Shown here: one piece after another, positions 24,702 to 32,505 of the stretch
Layout of the letters: each line of letters starts with the position of its first letter
Numbering within the stretch: the first letter of the stretch is position 1
Source: an uncultured Eubacterium sp.
GTDB taxonomy: Bacteria; Bacillota; Clostridia; Peptostreptococcales; Anaerovoracaceae
Direction of reading: 5' to 3'
NCBI GenBank assembly: GCA_902495595.1
Contig: CABUXV010000017.1
Location: 1 to 35,078, forward strand
Length of the DNA stretch: 35,078 bases
Translations under genes and position numbers: made by a program
Notes under the pieces: model-generated
The model's database searches: none
What the model saw: the letters and a program-made list of their open reading frames with translations, nothing else
Told to the model about the DNA's origin: nothing

Positions 24702-24991
24702 TATTCAATCGGCCCATGCAATTTGCGGGTTTGTATCAATACCGGTATATGCGGTCTGTAAGACAAGCTGGCATTAATTGTAAAGGCTGGCATGAAAAAA
24801 ACGGCAGGCAGAAACGTAGAGGTTTATTCGAAGTACAATTATTTGATATTTTATCCTCAAAACAAATTAAATCACAGATTACAACACAACAAAAGAAACA
24901 CCGGAATGAGTGTCATAAGAATCGGAGCTGTAACCACTGAAAACACCTGATTTTAACTATTAAAAAAATGCAAAAAACTTTGTAAAAAGGC
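24702..24991. other. Non-coding stretch before the S10 promoter
   Basis: I see no supported gene here. A 74-codon frame at 24716-24940 starts in anonymous sequence without a ribosome-binding site and has no recognisable features. The part 24229-24412, left of the hairpin array, is also empty apart from a short palindrome CGGCT-T-AGCCG. Confidence 0.5.
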
Positions 24992-25020
24992 TTGCCTTGA
25001 TTAAAAATATGTTATATACT
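24992..25020 (+). promoter_or_regulatory. Main promoter of the S10-spc ribosomal protein operon
   Basis: TTGCCT (24992-24997) and TATACT (25015-25020) are 17 bases apart in an AT-rich context, about 290 bases before rpsJ. No upstream str-operon genes (rpsL, rpsG, fusA, tuf) are present in this window. Confidence 0.7.
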
Positions 25021-25026
25021 AACAGA

Positions 25027-25308
25027 GCTTGTGTAAGGCGATGATGTGGGAAGTTACCTTGCTATAGGAGAATTTCCACTGAGAATTGTCCCCACAAAAG
25101 ATGGGGGCGAAGGGATTCGCTGAAATTTTATTGTGTGGAAAAAATAAGAAACACACGAAAGCGTGTACGAAGCAAGCAGACCACTGTATACGTTGAAATT
25201 TCAGCATAGAGCGGTAAGTGCGGATTGCGCGGTCCACAGCATATACCCTCGTAACGAACCCCTTGTATGAGCATAGCGAAAACAATACAAAAATTTTAGG
25301 AGGAAAAA
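25027..25308 (+). promoter_or_regulatory. Structured 5' leader of the S10 operon
   Basis: The leader of about 280 bases contains several stems: GTGGGAA with TTTCCAC (near 25047-25078), a perfect long-range stem GCTGAAATTT (25119-25128) with AAATTTCAGC (25196-25205), an internal ACACG-AAAG-CGTGT hairpin, and TTGTAT with ATACAA just before the rpsJ ribosome-binding site. This fits a ribosomal-protein autoregulatory leader, but I do not recognise a known family such as the proteobacterial L4 leader. Confidence 0.6.
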
Positions 25309-25620
25309 ATGAGCGAATTACAGAAAATCAGAATTAAGCTTAAGGCTTATGACCACGCACTTCTTGACCAGTCCGCAGCTAAGATAGTCGAGACTGCTAA
25401 GAAAACAGGGGCCGAAGTATCAGGACCTATTCCGCTTCCTACAGAAAAGGAAGTTGTTACAATCTTGAGAGCTGTTCACAAGTATAAGGATTCAAGAGAA
25501 CAGTTTGAACAGAGAACTCATAAGAGATTAATCGATATCACAAGCGCTACGGCAAAGACTACCGATGCGTTGACAAAACTTGACCTGCCTGCAGGCGTTG
25601 ATATCGAAATCAAATTATAA
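25309..25620 (+). CDS. rpsJ: 30S ribosomal protein S10
   Basis: S10 belongs to the head of the small subunit and is also the transcription antitermination factor NusE. The 103 residues show the family pattern KIRIKLKAYDHALLDQSAAK, the GPIPLPT loop and EQRTHKRLI. It is the first gene of the operon, with a good GGAGG site. Unusually, 243 bases of structured spacer separate it from rplC. Confidence 0.98.
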   Translation: MSELQKIRIKLKAYDHALLDQSAAKIVETAKKTGAEVSGPIPLPTEKEVVTILRAVHKYKDSREQFEQRTHKRLIDITSATAKTTDALTKLDLPAGVDIEIKL

Positions 25621-25863
25621 TGATTACTCCGGTCTGCGGCTGGATGAAACAGGCCGGGATAATTGATGCGCAAGAAGACTGCGCTATAAATTTTAAAGCG
25701 AAGGGAACTCCCCTTAGTATGACCGGGCCGGAGGCGGCGCTCACGACATGCCATACCGAGACGCGGTCCGCTGTAAGAAGAATTGCTAAAGGTCTTGCGT
25801 TTATGACATTGCAGTGGAAATTGCGAAAGTCAAAACAAAAGACAGGCAACAAGGAGGAAAAAT
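25621..25863 (+). other. GC-rich hairpin-rich spacer between rpsJ and rplC
   Basis: The spacer folds into consecutive stems: CCGGTCTG (25629-25636) with CAGGCCGG (25650-25657), GCGCA (25668-25672) with TGCGC (25680-25684), AAGGG (25701-25705) with CCCTT (25711-25715), and GACCG (25721-25725) with CGGTC (25764-25768). It is locally richer in G and C than its neighbours. An open frame crosses it into rplC, but it lacks a ribosome-binding site and family resemblance. Confidence 0.65.
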
Positions 25864-26499
25864 ATGAAAACAATTTTGGGAAAGAAAATGGGCATGACCC
25901 AAATCTTTACCGAACACGGTGCAGTAGTGCCGGTAACGGTAATAGAAGCAGGCCCTATGACAGTAACGCAGATTAAAACTGTCGAAACTGACGGATACGA
26001 TGCAGTTCAGTTCGGATTTGAAGATGCCAAACCTCAGAGAGTAAACAAACCTATGACAGGTCATTTTAAGAAAAATGATATTACTCCTAAAAAACATCTG
26101 GCAGAGTTCAGACTGGAAGAAGGAGAAACATTCGAAGTAGGACAGCAGATTACAGTTGCGGATTTTGAAGCAGGAAAGAAGCTGGACGTAACAGGAACTT
26201 CAAAAGGTAAGGGAACTCAGGGCAATATCAAAAGACACGGACATCACAGAGGTCCTATGAGCCACGGTTCGAAGCATAAGAGACTTGCCGGAGCACTGGC
26301 AGCAGGTACTTATCCTTCAAGAGTATTTAAAGGCAATGCTGGTCCGGGAAGAATGGGCCGCGAAACAGTGACTGTTCAGAACGTAGAGTTGGTAAAAGTT
26401 ATAGAAGAAAAGAACCTTATGCTGATAAAGGGTGCCGTTCCGGGAAACAAAGGCGGAATCGTACGCATCCAGTATGCAGTAAAAGGTCAGGACAAATAG
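25864..26499 (+). CDS. rplC: 50S ribosomal protein L3
   Basis: L3 nucleates assembly of the large subunit and reaches towards the peptidyl transferase centre. The 211 residues carry ILGKKMGMTQIF at the start, the central GTSKGKGTQGNIKRHGHHRG segment with SHGSKHKR and the PGRMGRETVTVQN motif. Its length is normal. AGGAGG lies upstream. It is separated from rpsJ by the structured spacer and followed closely by rplD. Confidence 0.98.
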   Translation: MKTILGKKMGMTQIFTEHGAVVPVTVIEAGPMTVTQIKTVETDGYDAVQFGFEDAKPQRVNKPMTGHFKKNDITPKKHLAEFRLEEGETFEVGQQITVADFEAGKKLDVTGTSKGKGTQGNIKRHGHHRGPMSHGSKHKRLAGALAAGTYPSRVFKGNAGPGRMGRETVTVQNVELVKVIEEKNLMLIKGAVPGNKGGIVRIQYAVKGQDK

Positions 26500-26524
26500 A
26501 TGACTTCAGGAAGGAGGAAGTAAA

Positions 26525-27148
26525 ATGTCAAAAGTGACAATGCTAAACATGGCAGGCCAGGAAGCCGGACAGATAGAGCTGAAAGACGAAATCTTCGGTA
26601 TTGAGCCAAACCAGAATGCAGTTCATGCAGTAGTAAAGAACATTTTAGCTAATAAGAGACAGGGAACACAGTCTGCAAAGACCAGAGCTGAAGTCAGAGG
26701 AGGCGGAAAGAAACCTTTCAGACAGAAAGGAACAGGACGTCACAGACAGGGAAGCTCCACAGACCCTACACAGGTAGGCGGCGGAATAGTATTTGCGCCA
26801 AAGCCAAGAAGCTACAGATACACATTGCCTAGAAAGCTCAGAAGACTGGCAATGCTGTCGGCTCTTTCCTCAAAGGTGGCGGAAAATGAAATCATCGTAA
26901 TGGATGAAATCAAATTCGATGCGCCAAAGACTAAGGAAATGGTAAAGATGCTTGAAAATGTAAAAGCTGAGAAAAAGGCTTTAATAGTTACAGCTGAGAA
27001 GGATGAAAACGTAGTTAGGTCCGCAGCTAATATTCAGGGAATAAGAACAGCATTGGTAACTACAATGAACGTTTACGAGATAATCAATCACACGAACCTC
27101 ATAGTTACAAAAGAAGCTGTAGAAAAGATTGAGGAGGTGTACTCATAA
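26525..27148 (+). CDS. rplD: 50S ribosomal protein L4
   Basis: L4 lines the exit tunnel and is the classical autoregulator of S10 operons in proteobacteria; whether it acts so here is unknown. The 207 residues include the tunnel loop KTRAEVRGGGKKPFRQKGTG and the QGSSTDPTQVGGG segment. The stop overlaps the rplW start by one base. Confidence 0.98.
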   Translation: MSKVTMLNMAGQEAGQIELKDEIFGIEPNQNAVHAVVKNILANKRQGTQSAKTRAEVRGGGKKPFRQKGTGRHRQGSSTDPTQVGGGIVFAPKPRSYRYTLPRKLRRLAMLSALSSKVAENEIIVMDEIKFDAPKTKEMVKMLENVKAEKKALIVTAEKDENVVRSAANIQGIRTALVTTMNVYEIINHTNLIVTKEAVEKIEEVYS

Positions 27149-27438
27149 TGAAAACTCCTTACGATGTAGTTTTAAAACCTGTAATTTCAGAAAGAAGTAT
27201 GGAAGACGCACAGGTAAAGAAATACACATTCAAAGTGGCTGTAGACGCCAACAAAACAGAAGTTAAGAACGCTGTTGAAGAAATCTTTGGTGTGGAAGTT
27301 GCAAAAGTAAACATTATGAACGTTGTAGGAAAACAGAAAAGAATGGGAAGATACGTTGGTATGACTTCTGCAAGCAAGAAAGCGATTGTAACGCTTACTG
27401 ACGGCAGCAAGGAAATCGAATTCTTCCAGAGTCTGTAA
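27148..27438 (+). CDS. rplW: 50S ribosomal protein L23
   Basis: L23 sits at the tunnel exit and docks trigger factor and SRP. The 96 residues have the family core DVVLKPVISERSM, YTFKVAVDANKTEVKNAVEEIF and NIMNVVGKQKRMGRY. Normal length; overlaps rplD by one base. Confidence 0.97.
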   Translation: MKTPYDVVLKPVISERSMEDAQVKKYTFKVAVDANKTEVKNAVEEIFGVEVAKVNIMNVVGKQKRMGRYVGMTSASKKAIVTLTDGSKEIEFFQSL

Positions 27439-27456
27439 TATAGGAGGTAGGAAACG

Positions 27457-28290
27457 ATGGGAATTAAAAAATACAATCCGACCACTCCTGGTTTAAGAGG
27501 AATGACGGTTTCCACTTTTGAGGAAATCACTTGCGATACACCGGAGAAGTCACTGACAGTAACTCTTAAAAAACACTCAGGAAGAAACGTAAGAGGCAAG
27601 ATTACTGTAAGACACAGAGGCGGCGGATACAGACCTAAATACAGAATAATCGACTTCAAGAGAAATAAAGACGGTATACCGGGCAAGGTTGCCACTATTG
27701 AATACGACCCTAACAGAAGTGCAAACATCGCTCTCATAAACTATGCAGACGGTGAAAAGAGATATATCATTGCTCCTAACAAATTGGTTGTAGGCGATAT
27801 CATCGAATCAGGCGCTGAAGCAGATATCAAAATTGGTAATGCTCTTCCTCTGGCAAACATACCGGTAGGTACAGTAATTCACAATGTTGAATTAAAACCG
27901 GGCAAGGGCGGACAGATGGTAAGGTCAGCAGGAAACGGAGCGCAGCTGATGGCTAAGGAAGGTCAGTATGCTCAGGTAAGGCTTCCTTCCGGCGAAGTTA
28001 GAAAGGTAAGAATCGACTGCAGAGCTACAATCGGCGAAGTAGGAAATTTAGACCATCAGAATATCCAGATAGGTAAAGCGGGAAGAAAGAGACATATGGG
28101 TATCAGACCTACAGTAAGAGGTTCCGTAATGAACCCTAACGACCACCCTCACGGCGGTGGTGAAGGTAAGGCAGGAATCGGACGAGTAAGTCCTGTAACA
28201 CCTTGGGGTAAACCTGCGCTTGGATATAAGACCAGAAAGAAGAACAAAGCGTCCGATAAATATATCGTAAAGAGAAGAAATGAAAAATAG
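27457..28290 (+). CDS. rplB: 50S ribosomal protein L2
   Basis: L2 is needed for subunit association and peptidyl transferase structure. The 277 residues include KYNPTTPGLRGMT, the GRNVRGKITVRHRGGGYRP segment, GNALPLANIPVGTVIHN and the conserved C-terminal VMNPNDHPHGGGEGKAGIG with the functional histidine. Start supported by AGGAGG. Confidence 0.98.
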   Translation: MGIKKYNPTTPGLRGMTVSTFEEITCDTPEKSLTVTLKKHSGRNVRGKITVRHRGGGYRPKYRIIDFKRNKDGIPGKVATIEYDPNRSANIALINYADGEKRYIIAPNKLVVGDIIESGAEADIKIGNALPLANIPVGTVIHNVELKPGKGGQMVRSAGNGAQLMAKEGQYAQVRLPSGEVRKVRIDCRATIGEVGNLDHQNIQIGKAGRKRHMGIRPTVRGSVMNPNDHPHGGGEGKAGIGRVSPVTPWGKPALGYKTRKKNKASDKYIVKRRNEK

Positions 28291-28308
28291 TAGGAAGGAG
28301 CATAGATA

Positions 28309-28581
28309 ATGGGTAGATCACTTAAAAAGGGCCCTTTCGTAAACGCTAAGCTGCTCAAAGCCATTGAAGAAATGAATGCAGCTAACGATAAGAAAGTAAT
28401 CAAAACATGGTCAAGACCATCTACAATATTTCCACAGATGGTGGGGCACACAATAGCTGTGCATGACGGAAGAAAACATGTACCTGTATATATTACAGAA
28501 GATATGGTAGGTCACAGACTGGGAGAATTTGCTCCTACAAGGACTTACAGAGGCCATGCCGCAGATAAGAAATCAAAGTAA
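28309..28581 (+). CDS. rpsS: 30S ribosomal protein S19
   Basis: S19 binds 16S rRNA in the subunit head with S13. The 90-residue product shows MGRSLKKGPFVN, TWSRPSTIFPQMVGHTIAVH, the HVPVYITEDMVGHRLGEF core and TRTYRGHA. It follows rplB after 18 bases with an AAGGAG site. Confidence 0.98.
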   Translation: MGRSLKKGPFVNAKLLKAIEEMNAANDKKVIKTWSRPSTIFPQMVGHTIAVHDGRKHVPVYITEDMVGHRLGEFAPTRTYRGHAADKKSK

Positions 28582-28600
28582 GAAAAGGAGATAATTAAAA

Positions 28601-28933
28601 ATGGAAGCAAAAGCGATTGCAAAATATGTAAGAATGTCTCCTATCAAGCTTAAGCCTGTTACTGACTTGGTAAGAGGAAAAGACTTAAATGAGGCATTGA
28701 ACATTTTGAAATTCACTCCCGGAAAAGGAGCAGAAATAGTGGAGAAGGTTGTTAAGTCAGCAGCTGCTAATGCAGATGTTAAGGAAATGAACACAGACAA
28801 CCTCTATGTAGCTGAAGTTTATGCTCATCAGGGACCGACTATGAAACGATGGAGAGCTGGATCGCAAGGTAGAGCATCGATGATTTTAAAGAGAAGCAGC
28901 CACGTGGGCGTTACTCTTAAGGAAAAGAATTAG
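28601..28933 (+). CDS. rplV: 50S ribosomal protein L22
   Basis: L22 contributes a beta-hairpin to the exit tunnel. The 110 residues include YVRMSPIKLKPVTDLVRGK, the tunnel hairpin region PTMKRWRAGSQGRASMI and the ending RSSHVGVTLKEK. AAAGGAG lies upstream. Normal length and position. Confidence 0.98.
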   Translation: MEAKAIAKYVRMSPIKLKPVTDLVRGKDLNEALNILKFTPGKGAEIVEKVVKSAAANADVKEMNTDNLYVAEVYAHQGPTMKRWRAGSQGRASMILKRSSHVGVTLKEKN

Positions 28934-28951
28934 GAATAGGAGGTTCGATAG

Positions 28952-29854
28952 ATGGGTCAGAAAGTAAGTCCTCACGGACTGAGAGTAGGCGTAATAAAAG
29001 ACTGGGATTCCAAATGGTATGCAGATAAAGATAAGTTTGCAGACTACCTGGTTGAAGACAATAAAGTAAGAGACTTTGTAAAGAAAAAACTATATGCTGC
29101 AGGCGTATCAAAGGTACTCCTCGAAAGAGCTGCAGAAAATAAATTAAAAGTTATCGTACTCACAGCCAAACCAGGTATGGTAATCGGAAGATCGGGAACA
29201 GGTATAGACGATCTCAAGGCTGAACTCGAGAAGATGACTAAAAAGACTATAGTTATAGATATAAAAGAAGTAAGAAGAGCAGAACTGGACGCTCAGCTTA
29301 CAGCTGAAAGCATTGCCCAGGCGCTTGAAAGAAGAGTTTCTTTCAGAAGAGCTATGAAACAGGCCATCGGAAGAACGATGAAAGCAGGCGCTAAAGGTAT
29401 CAAAGTTCTGACTTCAGGAAGACTTGGAGGAGCAGAAATCGCCAGGTCTGAAAAATACAGTGAAGGAAACGTTCCTCTTCACACTCTTAGAGCTAATATA
29501 GACTACGGCTTTGCGGAAGCTGATACAACTTACGGCAAGCTTGGAGTAAAGGTTTGGATTAATCACGGCGAAATTCTTGACAAAGGTCTTAAGAGCGCAG
29601 TTCCTGAAGAAAAGGACGGCAGAAGAGACGGCAAGAAGAGAGGCGACAGAAGACAGAGAAGAGACGGAGACAGAAGACCAAGAAGAGATGACAGAAGAAA
29701 CGAAAAAGCAGAAGCTCCAAAAGCAGTAAACCCAAGAGTAAGAAAAACTCCAAAGGTTGATCCGGCTGAAGAAGCTGCAAAGAAAGCAGCAGAGGCTCAG
29801 GCAGTACAAGTTGAAGAAGCACAGAATGCAGCAGAAGCAAGTGCAGAAGAATAG
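28952..29854 (+). CDS. rpsC: 30S ribosomal protein S3 with a long charged C-terminal tail
   Basis: S3 forms part of the mRNA entry channel. Residues 1-215 are standard: MGQKVSPHGLRVG, the KH motif VIGRSGTGIDDLK, and LHTLRANIDYGFAEA. The protein continues to 300 residues where about 215-230 is usual. The extra ~80 residues are first very basic (repeated RRD/RRDGDRRPRR around 220-245) and then Ala/Glu-rich (260-300). The extension keeps a clean frame and codon use like its surroundings. The stop is followed immediately by a tandem DNA repeat. Confidence 0.97.
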   Translation: MGQKVSPHGLRVGVIKDWDSKWYADKDKFADYLVEDNKVRDFVKKKLYAAGVSKVLLERAAENKLKVIVLTAKPGMVIGRSGTGIDDLKAELEKMTKKTIVIDIKEVRRAELDAQLTAESIAQALERRVSFRRAMKQAIGRTMKAGAKGIKVLTSGRLGGAEIARSEKYSEGNVPLHTLRANIDYGFAEADTTYGKLGVKVWINHGEILDKGLKSAVPEEKDGRRDGKKRGDRRQRRDGDRRPRRDDRRNEKAEAPKAVNPRVRKTPKVDPAEEAAKKAAEAQAVQVEEAQNAAEASAEE

Positions 29855-30060
29855 ACATTGGTAAAGCCCTATGCGGGGATTTGAATGCCGCAGATGAGGC
29901 GGCGGAGAGAAAACCCTGCAGGTATGCTTGATGCCGCACAGGGCGACAGAGTAATGAAACCCCTTGCGGGATACCTGAATGTCGCAAAGGGCGACAGAGT
30001 AATGAAACCCCTTGCGGGATACCTGAATGTCGCATGGGGCGACAGAGTAATGAAAGGAGG
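29854..30060 (+). repeat. 48-bp tandem repeat inserted between rpsC and rplP
   Basis: Near-perfect units begin GCGACAGAGTAATGAAA at 29943, 29991 and 30039 (partial), with a 48-base period; two degenerate units of 44-45 bases (from about 29854 and 29899) lie upstream. Unit junctions fold as TGTCGC-N5-GCGACA. The last partial unit runs into AAAGGAGG, the ribosome-binding site of rplP. The pair rpsC-rplP is normally nearly adjacent, so this is an insertion or expansion in a transcribed region. Confidence 0.9.
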
Positions 30061-30069
30061 ACACGCGTC

Positions 30070-30504
30070 ATGTTAATGCCAAAGCGCGTTAAACGCAGAA
30101 GAGTCCACAGAGGCAGAATGAAAGGCAAGGCCAATAAAGGAAATACAATCACTTACGGTGAATACGGTCTTACAGCAACTGAATGTGGATGGATAACTTC
30201 AAACCAGATCGAAGCAGCCAGAATTGCAATGACAAGATCTGTAAAGAGAGGTGGTAAGGTTTATATCAAAATCTTCCCTCATAAATCAGTAACTAAGAAA
30301 CCTGCAGAAGTACGTATGGGTTCCGGTAAAGGTGCTCCTGAGTACTGGGTAGCAGTAGTAAAACCGGGCAGAGTTATGTTCGAAATAGAAGGTGTTACAG
30401 AAGCTCAGGCAAGAGAAGCTATGAGACTTGCATCACATAAACTGCCTGTTAAGTGTAAATTTGCCATCAGAGAAGATAACGCAGAAAAGGGTGGTGAAGC
30501 ATAA
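30070..30504 (+). CDS. rplP: 50S ribosomal protein L16
   Basis: L16 helps position A-site tRNA and is needed late in large-subunit assembly. The 144-residue product begins MLMPKRVKRRRVHRGRMKG and has FPHKSVTKKPAEVRMGSGKG and the EYWVAVVKPGR segment. The frame is open to 30034, but AAAGGAGG at 30053-30060 and the normal length fix the ATG at 30070. The stop overlaps rpmC by one base. Confidence 0.98.
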   Translation: MLMPKRVKRRRVHRGRMKGKANKGNTITYGEYGLTATECGWITSNQIEAARIAMTRSVKRGGKVYIKIFPHKSVTKKPAEVRMGSGKGAPEYWVAVVKPGRVMFEIEGVTEAQAREAMRLASHKLPVKCKFAIREDNAEKGGEA

Positions 30505-30707
30505 TGGAATTGAAGAAAATAAGAGAAATGTCAGAAGTGGAACTGAATGCGGAATTGATAAAAATGAAGAAAGATCTTTTCAACCTCAGATTCCAGCACG
30601 TTACGGGGCAGCTTGAGAACCCTATAAAAATGCGTGAAACAAAGAGAGATATAGCTAGAGTTAAAACCATTATAAGGGAAAAAGAACTTGCTAAGGTTCA
30701 GGACTAA
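30504..30707 (+). CDS. rpmC: 50S ribosomal protein L29
   Basis: L29 sits next to L23 at the tunnel exit. The 67-residue helical protein shows the family pattern KIREMSEVELNAELIKMKKDL, FNLRFQHVTGQLENP and RDIARVKTI. The start overlaps the rplP stop (TAATG). Confidence 0.97.
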   Translation: MELKKIREMSEVELNAELIKMKKDLFNLRFQHVTGQLENPIKMRETKRDIARVKTIIREKELAKVQD

Positions 30708-30725
30708 TAGAAAGGAGGATGGATT

Positions 30726-30986
30726 ATGGCAGTTGATAGAAACAGAAGAAAGACAAGAGTCGGCATGGTAATCAGCGATAAAATGGATAAGACAATTGTC
30801 GTTGCGGTAGAAGACTTCGTAAGACATTCCCTTTACGGAAAGGCTGTAAAGAGAACCAAGAAAGTCAAAGCCCATGACGAAAATAACGAATGCAATATAG
30901 GTGATAAAGTTAGAATTATGGAAACAAGACCTCTTTCAAAAGATAAGAGATGGAGACTTGTTAATATAGTTGAGAAAGTTAAGTAA
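30726..30986 (+). CDS. rpsQ: 30S ribosomal protein S17
   Basis: S17 is a primary 16S rRNA binder in the subunit body. The 86 residues include RKTRVGMVISDKMDKTIVV, YGKAVKRTKKVKAHDENN and DKVRIMETRPLSKDKRWRL. AAAGGAGG lies upstream. Confidence 0.98.
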   Translation: MAVDRNRRKTRVGMVISDKMDKTIVVAVEDFVRHSLYGKAVKRTKKVKAHDENNECNIGDKVRIMETRPLSKDKRWRLVNIVEKVK

Positions 30987-31001
30987 AGGAGGCGCCTGGC
31001 A

Positions 31002-31370
31002 ATGATTCAGACTGAAACAAGATTAAAGGTGGCTGACAACTCCGGAGCTAAAGAGCTTTTATGTATCCGTATACTCGGCGGAACAAGCCGTCAGTATGCA
31101 AATATCGGCGATGTTATCGTATGTGCCGTAAAGGATGCGGCTCCCGGCGGAGTTGTAAAGAAGAGCGAAGTAGTCAGAGCCGTTGTAGTAAGAACAAAGC
31201 ATGGTGCCAGAAGAGCAGACGGCAGCTATGTTAAGTTTGACCAGAACGCAGCGGTAATAATAAAAGAAGATTTACAACCGGTTGGAACCCGTATCTTTGG
31301 ACCAGTAGCAAGAGAGCTCAGAGACAAGGGTTTCATGAAGATAGTGTCCTTGGCACCGGAAGTATTATAG
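31002..31370 (+). CDS. rplN: 50S ribosomal protein L14
   Basis: L14 is at the subunit interface and contacts ribosome-silencing and recycling factors. The 122 residues show MIQTETRLKVADNSGAKEL, VVVRTKHGARRADGSYVKF and the ending GFMKIVSLAPEVL. First gene of the spc-type section; AAAGGAGG upstream. Confidence 0.98.
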   Translation: MIQTETRLKVADNSGAKELLCIRILGGTSRQYANIGDVIVCAVKDAAPGGVVKKSEVVRAVVVRTKHGARRADGSYVKFDQNAAVIIKEDLQPVGTRIFGPVARELRDKGFMKIVSLAPEVL

Positions 31371-31382
31371 GAGGTGTACGAG

Positions 31383-31688
31383 ATGCGAATTAAGAAAGAT
31401 GACACAGTAATAGTACTTGCCGGAAAAGATAAAGGAAAGACCGGAAAAGTATTAAAGGCCATACCTAAGAAGGGCAAGGTTATAGTAGAAGGCGTAAACA
31501 TTCAGACTAAGCATCAGAAGCAGACTCAGAAAGAAGCTGCTGAGATAAAACATCAGGAAGGTCCTATTGATGTATCTAATGTAATGTATTACGATTCAAA
31601 AACAAAGACGCCGACAAGAATCGGCTATAAAGAAGAAAACGGCAAGAAGGTCAGAGTTGCTAAGAAGACCGGCGCCGTAATAGACTAG
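31383..31688 (+). CDS. rplX: 50S ribosomal protein L24
   Basis: L24 is an early assembly protein with a KOW domain (DDTVIVLAGKDKGKTGKVLK). The product is 101 residues with the C-terminal GYKEENGKKVRVAKKTG. A GTG at 31374 is in frame but coincides with the AGGAGG site; the ATG at 31383 is eight bases after it and fits the family start. Confidence 0.97.
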   Translation: MRIKKDDTVIVLAGKDKGKTGKVLKAIPKKGKVIVEGVNIQTKHQKQTQKEAAEIKHQEGPIDVSNVMYYDSKTKTPTRIGYKEENGKKVRVAKKTGAVID

Positions 31689-31705
31689 GAAAGGAGGAGA
31701 CGATT

Positions 31706-32248
31706 TTGACAGCAAGATTAAAAGAAACTTATAAAAACGATGTGTTTAAGGCTTTAGTAGAGCAGTTTAAATACGAAAATGTTATGGAAGTTCCAAAGCT
31801 TGAAAAGGTTACTATCAACATGGGACTTGGAGAAGCGAAAGAAAACGCTAAAATCATGGAGAGCGCCGTAGAGGAAATCGGACTCATCACAGGACAGAGA
31901 CCTGTAGTAACAAAGGCAAGAAAGTCTATCGCTAACTTTAAGGTAAGACAGGGAATGCCTGTAGGAGCAAAGGTTACTTTAAGAGGCGAAAACATGTATA
32001 CTTTCATTGATAAACTTTTCAATATCGCTCTTCCGAGAGTAAGAGACTTCAAAGGTGTAAGCAAGAATTCCTTTGACGGCAGGGGAAATTACTCAATGGG
32101 TATCAAAGAACAGCTCATATTCCCTGAAATCAACTATGACAAGGTTGACGCTATAAAAGGTATGAATATCGTGTTTACTACAACAGCTAAGACTGACGAA
32201 GAAGCGGCAGCGCTGCTTGCAGGTCTCGGTCTTCCGTTTGAGAAATAA
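31706..32248 (+). CDS. rplE: 50S ribosomal protein L5
   Basis: L5 binds 5S rRNA in the central protuberance. The 180 residues show LKETYKNDVFKALVEQF, KVTINMGLGEAKENAK, ARKSIANFKVRQGMP and the ending AAALLAGLGLPFEK. The start codon is TTG, eight bases after an AAGGAGG site; no ATG or GTG at the proper position is available. Confidence 0.97.
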   Translation: MTARLKETYKNDVFKALVEQFKYENVMEVPKLEKVTINMGLGEAKENAKIMESAVEEIGLITGQRPVVTKARKSIANFKVRQGMPVGAKVTLRGENMYTFIDKLFNIALPRVRDFKGVSKNSFDGRGNYSMGIKEQLIFPEINYDKVDAIKGMNIVFTTTAKTDEEAAALLAGLGLPFEK

Positions 32249-32298
32249 AATAAATTACCTCGACTAAGCTCGGAAATCATAAGAGGAGGAAAAGATAA

Positions 32299-32484
32299 AT
32301 GGCAAAAACTTCATTGAAAGTGAAGCAGCAGAGAAAACCTAAGTTTTCCACACGCGCATATACAAGATGCAGAATCTGCGGAAGACCACACTCAGTATTA
32401 AAGAAGTATGGCATCTGCCGTATCTGCTTCAGAGAGCTTGCCTACAAAGGTGAAATTCCAGGAGTTAAGAAAGCAAGCTGGTAG
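32299..32484 (+). CDS. rpsZ: 30S ribosomal protein S14, type Z (zinc-binding)
   Basis: This is the short zinc-ribbon form of S14 used in zinc-replete cells. The 61 residues contain the two CxxC pairs C24/C27 and C40/C43. The position between rplE and rpsH is standard. GGAGG lies upstream. Confidence 0.97.
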   Translation: MAKTSLKVKQQRKPKFSTRAYTRCRICGRPHSVLKKYGICRICFRELAYKGEIPGVKKASW

Positions 32485-32505
32485 ATTATTAAGTTAACAC
32501 TACTA

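Noticed and set aside
24716..24940. 74-codon frame before the S10 promoter
   Set aside because: No ribosome-binding site, no recognisable domain, and poor codon pattern compared with the neighbouring genes.
25040..25290. tRNA gene in the S10 leader
   Set aside because: The stems do not form a cloverleaf, and no T-loop motif (TTC followed by the expected stem) or CCA end is present.
25620..25976. 118-codon frame overlapping rpsJ and rplC
   Set aside because: Its start overlaps the rpsJ stop, but it lies in hairpin-rich spacer, then runs out of frame through rplC, and has no recognisable domain.
29885..30076. Repeat peptide frame between rpsC and rplP
   Set aside because: The frame stays open only because the repeat period (48) is divisible by three; it lacks a Shine-Dalgarno site and overlaps the rplP start.
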